From assembly GCA_003567005.1 (NCBI GenBank), contig PXBF01000090.1:1-37559 (forward strand): a stretch of 37,559 nt of DNA. Reading direction: 5' to 3'. A program made the position numbers and the translations under genes. This stretch comes from PVC group bacterium. GTDB taxonomy: Bacteria > Verrucomicrobiota > Kiritimatiellia > UBA8416. This document shows, in pieces, positions 17,877 through 25,078 of the stretch; the first letter of the stretch is position 1; every line of letters begins with the position of its first letter. The notes under the pieces were generated by a model. It was not told the DNA's origin. It worked only from the letters and a program-made list of their open reading frames with translations, and searched no databases.

Positions 17877-18602
17877 ATGCAAAAACAGGTAATGTGGCGT
17901 TGGGTGTCGTTGGGCATGTTGATATTGCCGGGGGTGGCTTTGGCATCTGAAACGGGGAATGGCATATCATTTGAAACGGCCATGGAGTTTGGGGTTAGAT
18001 CTATTTATGTGATTCTTGCGGCCATGTCGGTTCTGACGCTGGCGCTGATCTTGTATTTTTTCGCACTTTTGCGCGGACGAGCGGTTGTGCCGGAGCCCTT
18101 TCGCACCGAACTCATAGATAAGTTGCGTTCAGGGAGCTTAGAGGATGCGCGACGATTGTGTAATTTTCGCGGTGGTCCGCTGAGTGCGGTCATACTGGCA
18201 GCGCTTGAGCATGTCAAGAATGTGCCCGATGCAGATTCGACGCTGTTGCGTGATGTCGTGGAGGCTGAGGGTGCAAGGCAGTCAGAGTCAATGGAAGGGC
18301 AAACCCAATTTCTCATGGATGTAGCCGTTATTGCCCCGATGGTTGGGTTATTGGGAACCGTTTTCGGTATGATGCTTGCGTTCAATGCGGTGTCCGGTCA
18401 AATTGCCGTGGTGCGGCCAACCGCTTTGGTTGAGGGTGTGAATAAAGCTATGCTGACGACAGCGTTCGGTCTGGTTGTGGGTATACCAGCTATGGCTTTT
18501 TACGCGTATTTCCGGCGTCGTGCTGCGAAACTGGTTTCCCTACTCGAGGTGAATGCGAGTGAGATGTTGATGTTGTTACTCAGCCGGAGGCCAGGTGCAT
18601 GA
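17877..18602 (+). CDS. exbB: ExbB/TolQ/MotA-family proton channel subunit
   Basis: A 241-residue inner-membrane protein that, with ExbD, converts proton motive force into motion of a partner protein. Residues 7-23 form an N-terminal hydrophobic segment (probable signal or first helix), as in many ExbB proteins with a periplasmic leader. A TM helix follows at about 42-63, then a cytoplasmic loop. The last two helices, at about 139-160 (VAVIAPMVGLLGTVFGMM) and 185-203 (TTAFGLVVGIPAMAFY), carry the GLLGTV and TTAFGL signatures of the family. ATG 17877 follows AGGAG. It overlaps exbD by four bases. Confidence 0.92.
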   Translation: MQKQVMWRWVSLGMLILPGVALASETGNGISFETAMEFGVRSIYVILAAMSVLTLALILYFFALLRGRAVVPEPFRTELIDKLRSGSLEDARRLCNFRGGPLSAVILAALEHVKNVPDADSTLLRDVVEAEGARQSESMEGQTQFLMDVAVIAPMVGLLGTVFGMMLAFNAVSGQIAVVRPTALVEGVNKAMLTTAFGLVVGIPAMAFYAYFRRRAAKLVSLLEVNASEMLMLLLSRRPGA

Positions 18603-19015
18603 ACTTTCGTAGACAATCCAAACGCGCAAGTGTCGGGTTTCAATTGGCACCGATGATTGACATTATGTTTTTGCTTTTATGCTTTTTCATTGCTGCACAA
18701 ATTTATGCGCAGTGGGAAACGGAGATTGATATTACCGTGCCTACTGCTGAGACGGGTGAGTACCCGAGTCGTTTACCCTCCGAAATTATCATCAACCTTC
18801 GTGCCGATGGAACGCATGTGGTCAATCAGCGTGAATTGGATCATCAAGAATTGCAAGATTTGCTAGAGCAAATTGTCGCATTGTATCCAGGTCAGCCCGT
18901 TGTAATTCGTGCAGATTTGCAGACGCCCTATGAATATCTTATCCGAACGCTAGATCTTTGTCGTCAATCAGACCTTTGGAACATTTCCTTCGCAACGAAA
19001 GAACCGAATTCGTGA
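18599..19015 (+). CDS. exbD: ExbD/TolR-family biopolymer transport protein
   Basis: A 138-residue partner of ExbB with one TM helix at 18-37 and a periplasmic domain. The TM segment LAPMIDIMFLLLCFFI has Asp21, which aligns with the proton-carrying aspartate of ExbD/TolR/MotB. The remainder (EIIINLRADGTHVVNQ...PVVIRAD) follows the periplasmic TolR-like fold. The start overlaps the exbB stop as ATGA, so the two are translationally coupled, and the next gene starts eight bases after its stop. Confidence 0.92.
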   Translation: MNFRRQSKRASVGFQLAPMIDIMFLLLCFFIAAQIYAQWETEIDITVPTAETGEYPSRLPSEIIINLRADGTHVVNQRELDHQELQDLLEQIVALYPGQPVVIRADLQTPYEYLIRTLDLCRQSDLWNISFATKEPNS

Positions 19016-19023
19016 GGCATTTT

Positions 19024-21402
19024 ATGTGGAAGATAAGGCGGATAAGGCTGCGCGTTGCCGTGGTTTATTCCTTTTGCTTGATATTGAGCAGTGCGGTAGG
19101 TGCTATGGATGATGACTATGCAGATCGCATGCGGTTTGCCGATGGTCTTTTTGCACGCCAGATGTATGATCTGGCGCTGCGTGAGTATGCATCCATATTA
19201 CGGGCTTTTCCTGAAGGTGAACGAAATGATGCCGCTACGTTTCGACTGGCAGAAAGCTTGCGGCTAACGAATGATCATGAGACGGCTGCCCGGTTTTATG
19301 GCCGTGTCGTCTCGCAGTTTCGCGATAGTCCTTATCGTTTGCGTGCCGCTTATCGGCGTGCCAGGTTGTATGCGGATGCTGGAGATTTGGCATCTGCGCA
19401 AGCACATTTCGAAGTTATACTTGGGGCCGATCCTGAGCCTGCGCTGGCAGCTGCAACGCGTTATCATTTAGGGGAAACGCTTTATGTAAGAGACAAACTG
19501 GACGAAGCAGACGATGTCATGGCGCGTTTGCTTGAAAAACACCCTGACTCGGAGTTTCAGACTTTTGCATTACTCAAACGCGCCAATATTCGTCGTCGTC
19601 GGTTGTCGCAGACGCTGGAAGATACAGGGCAGTTAGATGCTGTTGTTATCGAAGAGGCTTTGGTTTTTTATGAATTAGCCGAGAGAACTGCCGATACAGA
19701 CCGTTTAAGGGCTGAAGTTTTGTTCCAAAAAGCCGATTTGTATTTTCGTCAGGAGTTGTTTGAAGAGGCGGCTGGCATCTATCGGGAATTACTGCGATCC
19801 TATCCAGCGGATGCGCGGGCGAAGGATGCGCGATTGCAAGCGGCATGGTCAGCTCTTCGGGCCAACCTGTATGCGGAGGCACTGGATATTACGGCTTTAG
19901 CGCTTGCTGATGCTACTGACGACGATAAGGTCGATGAGTGGTTATACATCAAGGCGAATAGTCAGCGACAGTTGTTGCAGACGGCAGCGGCTGCTGCAAC
20001 GTATCGGGAATTGCGCGAGCGTTATCCTGAAAGTCGTTTTTCCAATGCGGCCATATTCGAGACAGCGATTGCGTATTACAAAGCGGGTGCTTATGAAGAT
20101 GCCATTCGTGCTGCAGAGGATGTTCGAATGGTGCGGGAGAAGAGCAAGGATGTAAACTGGCTTTTGGCAGAATCTTATGCTGCATTAGGGCGTAAGGCTG
20201 AGGCCGTGCAGCATTACCGTCTGGTGGTGCGCGATGCAGGCACGTCCACGCGCGCGCGTGATGCGCTCTTTCGATTAGCTCATCATCTGCGGGAAAAAGC
20301 GGCATATCGTGAAGCGTCACAATTTTATCAACAATTGGTTGAGAACTTTCCTGATTCTTCCCTAGCGCCGCAGGCACTGTTTGCATCGGGGTATGCTTTA
20401 TCTCGTGCGGGTGGGTATGAAGAGGCTGTTCGTGATTGGAGTCGTTTAGTACGGGATTACCCCGATGATGCACTCGCGGAAGAAGCGCTTTATCAGAAGG
20501 CCATAGGTGAAATTCGTCTGGAGCGTAACCGGGATGCCATTTCTACATTGGAAGAATTGCAGCGTTTGTATCCGGATAGTCGTTTTCTTGCTGATAGTTT
20601 GTATTGGCAGGGCGTACTGTTATTTGATGCGGGGCGTTACGAAGAAGCAGAGCCTCTTTTGCGTGAAGCGTTGCAACGGGCGTCACGTGATGCGCTACGT
20701 CGCGATGCGCAATTTCAGCTAGGGTTTGTCTTGCAACGATTGGGGCAGGCATCTGAATCGGCCGAATTACTAGATTCGTTGCTTGTATCACCATTGCGAG
20801 ATCGTTTCCCCCCTGCGTTGTTGGAATGGATTGCTGCGCATCATGGAGCAGAATCGCAATACGATCAGATGGTTTCGGTGGCAGCTTTGCTTACTGAGCA
20901 GGAGGATGCTGCCTGGCAGCAATCAGGCCATGCGTTGATGGGGCGCGCATATGTTGGTCTGGAAAAATACGAGGATGCCGAGGAAGCCTGGCGATCGGCA
21001 TTGGATATAGATGTCCGGACTACCTATGCTGGTGAAGCCGCTTTACGGTTGGGTCTGTTTTTATTGGAGCGTGAGGCATTGGATGAAGCACGCATGTATT
21101 TACGTCGCGCATCCGATCTTGCTGCGGGAGCTGAGGCTGATGCTGTTCGGGCACGTTCGCTTATTGGGTTGGGTAAGGTTGCTTTGGCTAATGAACAACC
21201 GAATGAAGCAGTCCGGCTGTTCTTAAGCGTAGGTATTTTGTATGATGACCCAGAATTGGTGCCTGAAAGTTTATATCTTGCCGCAAAATCTTTTGCAGCC
21301 GAAGACCGTCAAGATGATGTAGAGCGTATCACTACAGAGCTGAAAAGCCGCTATCCGGAGAGTGATTGGACAGGGAAAGCGAGGCAGACATGGGATCCAT
21401 AA
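19024..21402 (+). CDS. Periplasmic TPR protein of the ExbBD cluster
   Basis: 792 residues: a basic N-terminus, a hydrophobic signal segment (about 10-28) ending near SSAVGA, and then about twenty tetratricopeptide repeats with recurrent Y..A...F..L....P.S patterns, as in YbgF/CpoB- and YfiO-like proteins. Such arrays are protein-binding scaffolds. With ExbB and ExbD in the same operon it probably sits in the periplasm, linking the energised inner-membrane complex to an outer-membrane or cell-wall partner; that role is inferred. The chosen ATG 19024 follows GTGAGG, whereas the open frame from 18958 would overlap exbD. The 3' end overlaps the VWA gene by 13 bases. Confidence 0.85.
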   Translation: MWKIRRIRLRVAVVYSFCLILSSAVGAMDDDYADRMRFADGLFARQMYDLALREYASILRAFPEGERNDAATFRLAESLRLTNDHETAARFYGRVVSQFRDSPYRLRAAYRRARLYADAGDLASAQAHFEVILGADPEPALAAATRYHLGETLYVRDKLDEADDVMARLLEKHPDSEFQTFALLKRANIRRRRLSQTLEDTGQLDAVVIEEALVFYELAERTADTDRLRAEVLFQKADLYFRQELFEEAAGIYRELLRSYPADARAKDARLQAAWSALRANLYAEALDITALALADATDDDKVDEWLYIKANSQRQLLQTAAAAATYRELRERYPESRFSNAAIFETAIAYYKAGAYEDAIRAAEDVRMVREKSKDVNWLLAESYAALGRKAEAVQHYRLVVRDAGTSTRARDALFRLAHHLREKAAYREASQFYQQLVENFPDSSLAPQALFASGYALSRAGGYEEAVRDWSRLVRDYPDDALAEEALYQKAIGEIRLERNRDAISTLEELQRLYPDSRFLADSLYWQGVLLFDAGRYEEAEPLLREALQRASRDALRRDAQFQLGFVLQRLGQASESAELLDSLLVSPLRDRFPPALLEWIAAHHGAESQYDQMVSVAALLTEQEDAAWQQSGHALMGRAYVGLEKYEDAEEAWRSALDIDVRTTYAGEAALRLGLFLLEREALDEARMYLRRASDLAAGAEADAVRARSLIGLGKVALANEQPNEAVRLFLSVGILYDDPELVPESLYLAAKSFAAEDRQDDVERITTELKSRYPESDWTGKARQTWDP

Positions 21403-23192
21403 AGCGTGGTCGCCTCGACATTTCTGATGATGCGGATTTCATCGGGTGGGAAGTAGATACACGTCTACGCGGCCAGTGGTGTATCGCGATTCTGGCTGCG
21501 CTTTTTTCGATGATGATTCATGTTTTTATGGCATGGGTAGCATCGCGTGTAGATTTTTCCTATTTAGCGGGAGGGCGTCCTGATCCACCAACGCGCCGTT
21601 TTGAAACCATGACAGTGGACCGTGTGGAGCTGCCTGAAGATGTTACCCCCATTGTAGAGACATTACGTTCCTTACAACCATCTCTTGCAGCCGATTTACA
21701 GGTTCCACTTGAGACTTTGCAAGTGCCACCCGAATCTGCATCTATTGAACCCCCGGCGGTTCGTGCCCCTGAAGTAGAGTTGGATCTTGCCACGCTATTA
21801 GACGATACGGCTCCCTCTCTTGATATTGATTGGCAACCACGTCAGGAAATTATTGCCATTGAAACACGCGTTGTGACGGATCTCGATGTGCCCATGCCTC
21901 GACGAGAGATTCCTTTGATCGAACGCGTTCCAGATGCTCCGGATATCGCATTGCCGATTGACGTTGCTAATATTCCAGATGTTTCTGATGGTTTGACGCG
22001 GTTGCAATTACCTGCTGTTACCGATATCACAGAAGATATGGGGCCGTTGCCGGGGCCATCCCCGATTCTCGATGAAGGCGGACCTTCGATTGTGCAGGAT
22101 CCGGAAGATACGAGAGAGTTATTCGAAGAGACCCCTGATGAAATAACAGATGCTGAACCGATCGAACAGATTCTTACTGCGGAGGTGCAGACATATCGGC
22201 GAGAAGGGGAGCGGTATGGGTATTTTCGGCTTACGATTGATCGTGTGAGTGCGGATGTATTGCCCGTGATGCCGAAGGATGTTTTGTTTGTACAGGACAC
22301 ATCAGCCACGATTGCTGAACGACGTTTGCATTTCACAAGGGAAGGATTTCGTCGTGGGTTTGCATACATAGGGGCACAAGACCGCTTTAATGTCGCTACA
22401 TTTATTGACCAAACCACATATGCATTTCCCGATTGGATGTTCCGCAGCGACGAAGTGGATGCTGCTGCTCGGCAGTATTTTAATGACATGGTTATTGAAG
22501 GGAACACGGACTTTTTGCAGGCGATGCGTGATATTCTGGCATTGGAAACGGATCCAGAACGTCCTGTTATTGTAATTGTTGCAACGGATGGGTTGATGCA
22601 TAGCGGTGTGACTGACAATACGGAAGTTATTGCACGTTTCACGCGAGAGAATGCGGGGCGAATGTCAATATTCTCCTTTGGCGTTGCCGAGCATGCCAAT
22701 ATGTATTTGTTGGAGATGCTTAGTAAGTTCAACATGGGAGATGCCACGTATGTTACGACAGGACGATGGGATATTCCGGATGCTTTGCATGATTTCATCC
22801 GTTCGGTTAGCCGCCCTGTGTTAGCGGATTTGCGTGTTCGTTTTGGTGTTGACACGCAGATTGATGGTTTTCCCTTGCGGCCGGGGAATTTGTATCTTGA
22901 TCGTCCGCTGGTTTTGTATGGACGGTACCCTCTTGCGGAAGAACGGCTTGTGTTTCATGCTGCTGGTCGTGCCGGTGGGACACGTAGTGATATGGTCTTT
23001 GATTTGGCTTACCCAGAATTATCTCCAGGAGAAGGAGATGCGTCTATTCGAGATGGTTGGTCACAACAGAAAATTTATGATCTCATTGCACGTTACACGG
23101 AATCGCGAGATCGTAGCTATTTACGGGAAATGTCCCGAATTGCTAGAAGTTATGATCAACCCATTCCTTTTCGGACATATTTTGGCCTGTAG
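21390..23192 (+). CDS. TonB-like anchored von Willebrand A domain protein (ITIH type)
   Basis: A 600-residue protein with an unusual make-up. Residues 28-53 are a single TM helix holding Ser40 and His44 as SMMIH, the SxxxH motif by which TonB engages ExbB/ExbD. Residues 62-265 are an acidic, proline-rich periplasmic stretch. Residues about 278-470 form a VWA domain preceded by a YFRLTID strand, with a MIDAS of DTSAT (Asp303, Ser305, Thr307), Thr373 and Asp400. The tail (VLADLRV, DRPLVLYGRY, ending FRTYFGL) matches inter-alpha-trypsin-inhibitor heavy-chain-like proteins. There is no TonB C-terminal domain. ATG 21390 follows GCGAGG; an ATG at 21366 is less likely. It occupies the position of TonB in an exbB-exbD operon. 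Confidence 0.85.
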   Translation: MGSIKRGRLDISDDADFIGWEVDTRLRGQWCIAILAALFSMMIHVFMAWVASRVDFSYLAGGRPDPPTRRFETMTVDRVELPEDVTPIVETLRSLQPSLAADLQVPLETLQVPPESASIEPPAVRAPEVELDLATLLDDTAPSLDIDWQPRQEIIAIETRVVTDLDVPMPRREIPLIERVPDAPDIALPIDVANIPDVSDGLTRLQLPAVTDITEDMGPLPGPSPILDEGGPSIVQDPEDTRELFEETPDEITDAEPIEQILTAEVQTYRREGERYGYFRLTIDRVSADVLPVMPKDVLFVQDTSATIAERRLHFTREGFRRGFAYIGAQDRFNVATFIDQTTYAFPDWMFRSDEVDAAARQYFNDMVIEGNTDFLQAMRDILALETDPERPVIVIVATDGLMHSGVTDNTEVIARFTRENAGRMSIFSFGVAEHANMYLLEMLSKFNMGDATYVTTGRWDIPDALHDFIRSVSRPVLADLRVRFGVDTQIDGFPLRPGNLYLDRPLVLYGRYPLAEERLVFHAAGRAGGTRSDMVFDLAYPELSPGEGDASIRDGWSQQKIYDLIARYTESRDRSYLREMSRIARSYDQPIPFRTYFGL

Positions 23193-23336
23193 GGTCTCTT
23201 GATGTTCAATTGTGATACCATTTCTTTGATGGGGATTGATTTTAAACTTCGTTCATAAGGCAGAAGGTAAAGAATAATCGATATGGCATCGTTTTTTGCG
23301 TGATTCTGGTCTGTGGGGCATGTTAGATTGCAACGT

Positions 23337-24326
23337 ATGAAGGTGAAAGAATTTAGCAATTATCGTGCGCCGAAACGCCGCCCTTGGATCCCCGTGTTAG
23401 TCGTGTTGTTACTAATTGCGGGCGCAGTCTGGTTTGCACGGCGTCCTTCCCGTGTTGCTGCACCGCAGGAGGTTGAAGGAGAGGTCATTGCTGCGTCAGA
23501 AGATGGGGTAGATACTACCTCTGGGCGCACAAGAAGATTATCAAGGCAGAATCAGGAACCCTCTCGCGATGTGACGGCTGAAGCAAACGTGCTGTCTGAA
23601 GATGTGTCAAAGCTTTTGGAAGAAGCAGCGGCATTGCGAGAGGAGGACCGGTTGCAAGCTGCTCGTGAATTGTACCAGCAGGCATTGCGGTTGGCTGCGG
23701 ATGATGCAACGCGGCGTAAGGTGGAGGACCAGTTAGGTCAAGTGCACATTGACTTAATCTTTTCCCCGCGTCCGATGCCCGAAAAGCAGGAGCACCTTAT
23801 TCAGAGTGGGGACCAATTGCGTTTATTAGCTCGTCGTTTTGGGACAACAGTGGATCTCATACAGAAAGGCAATAACATTTCGAATCCGAATCGGATTCGG
23901 ATTGGTGATCGTTTGCTGATCTTTAGTGGTGATTTTGAAATGGTTGCCAATAAGACACGTCGAGACATGGTTGTGTATTTGGACGGAGAGTTTTTTAAGC
24001 GTTATCGTGTGGGTACAGGCGAGTTTGGCAAGACACCGGTGGGAACGTTCGTCGTACGGGACAAAATATCTGAGCCATCTTGGTGGCCTCCGGATGGGCG
24101 TGAAGTTCCATTCGGACATCCAGACAATGTGTTGGGCACACGTTGGCTTTCTATTGAGGCTACAGGGGACACGCCGCGCGTGAGAGGCTATGGTATTCAT
24201 GGTACCTGGGAGCCAGATAGCATTGGCCAGGAAGAGAGTGCTGGATGCATAAGAATGCTCAACGAAGAGGTCGAAGAACTTTATATCTACATTCCTTCTG
24301 GTACACCTGTGCGAATAGAAGAGTAG
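23337..24326 (+). CDS. LysM and L,D-transpeptidase (YkuD) cell-wall protein
   Basis: A 329-residue envelope protein. A TM anchor at 17-33 follows a basic N-terminus. Residues 85-140 form a helical region resembling a single TPR-like hairpin. Residues 152-197 are a LysM peptidoglycan-binding domain (IQSGDQLRLLARRFGTT...RIRIGDRL). Residues 205-328 are a YkuD domain with the catalytic motif HGT...SAGCIRM (His288, Cys304). Members form 3-3 cross-links in peptidoglycan or attach proteins to it, from the periplasm. ATG 23337 has no clear ribosome site; a GTG at 23313 is possible. The gene starts 144 bases after the VWA gene and ends 12 bases from the convergent RodZ-like gene. Confidence 0.92.
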   Translation: MKVKEFSNYRAPKRRPWIPVLVVLLLIAGAVWFARRPSRVAAPQEVEGEVIAASEDGVDTTSGRTRRLSRQNQEPSRDVTAEANVLSEDVSKLLEEAAALREEDRLQAARELYQQALRLAADDATRRKVEDQLGQVHIDLIFSPRPMPEKQEHLIQSGDQLRLLARRFGTTVDLIQKGNNISNPNRIRIGDRLLIFSGDFEMVANKTRRDMVVYLDGEFFKRYRVGTGEFGKTPVGTFVVRDKISEPSWWPPDGREVPFGHPDNVLGTRWLSIEATGDTPRVRGYGIHGTWEPDSIGQEESAGCIRMLNEEVEELYIYIPSGTPVRIEE

Positions 24327-24338
24327 GTGTGTTATCTC

Positions 24339-25076
24339 CTACTCCTGATACAGTTCTGGCGGAGGAATAAACTGTATAAGGTCATCATCGTGAAGGATGT
24401 CTGTATCGTGTCGTCCTATAAACATACGCCCGATTGGAATCAGAATGAGTATGATTACAAGTATACCAATGGCGAGTAAGGCTCGTTGAATCCATTTATC
24501 GTGCTCACCTGCCTCGGTGAAATGCTTAATACTTGCTTCGGTCAAATGCGCACAGGTTTCTTTTGCCCGCAGAAACAGCTTTTTTGTCGAATTGGATATG
24601 TCAAATATCCATCTGTGAACCGTTTGTTTCGATGTGGTCGGAGTCGCTGCGGTTGAGGGAGATGCCTCTGTACTCACGGAAACGTTATTTTTACGTTGTC
24701 GATTTTGCACGGCATAGGAGAACAGGTCATCTGAAGAGGGATTTATATCGTTTGCAAATTCATCAGAATCTTTCTGTTCTGTGGATTCAGAGGGCGGTGG
24801 GGGTGTTGATTGTTTTTTTACTTTCGGTAATTTCGGAGGCTGCGGTGAGCCTACTTGCTCCATGTAATCATCGATAAGGGGTTCGGGGTCCAGATCTACA
24901 CACTCTGCATAGAGTTTAATGAACCCTTTTCCATAGATGGTGGCAGCAATGCGATGAAAGTCATCGTTTTCGAGATCATCGACGATTTGTACTTTCATGC
25001 GCGTCATTTCGGCAACCTGAGACGTGGTAAGTTGCTTACCTTGGCGCGCTTCGCGTAATATGGGTCCAATGGCCAT
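24339..25076 (-). CDS. RodZ-like helix-turn-helix membrane protein
   Basis: 245 residues: an N-terminal HTH_25/Xre-like helix-turn-helix (about 3-70, GPILREARQGKQLTTSQVAEMT and YGKGFIKLYAE), a Pro/Ser-rich linker, a TM helix at about 195-215 and only about 28 residues beyond it. In RodZ the HTH part binds MreB in the cytoplasm and a beta-domain lies in the periplasm; here that periplasmic domain is missing. The start lies two bases after the ftsK stop, and the ribosome site GAGGTAGAG is within the ftsK end. A role in cell shape or division is inferred from the family and from ftsK next to it. Confidence 0.85.
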   Translation of the reverse strand: MAIGPILREARQGKQLTTSQVAEMTRMKVQIVDDLENDDFHRIAATIYGKGFIKLYAECVDLDPEPLIDDYMEQVGSPQPPKLPKVKKQSTPPPPSESTEQKDSDEFANDINPSSDDLFSYAVQNRQRKNNVSVSTEASPSTAATPTTSKQTVHRWIFDISNSTKKLFLRAKETCAHLTEASIKHFTEAGEHDKWIQRALLAIGILVIILILIPIGRMFIGRHDTDILHDDDLIQFIPPPELYQE

Positions 25077-25078
25077 AG

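Noticed and set aside
21842..22855. A 337-codon open frame on the - strand within the VWA gene
   Set aside because: Its Ser/Arg/Ile-rich composition mirrors the antisense of the VWA coding sequence, and no family features are seen.
19024..23192. Bat aerotolerance operon (VWA plus TPR genes)
   Set aside because: No MoxR ATPase, DUF58 or BatD-like gene is present. The VWA domain is ITIH-like with a TonB-type anchor, and the genes are joined to exbB/exbD.
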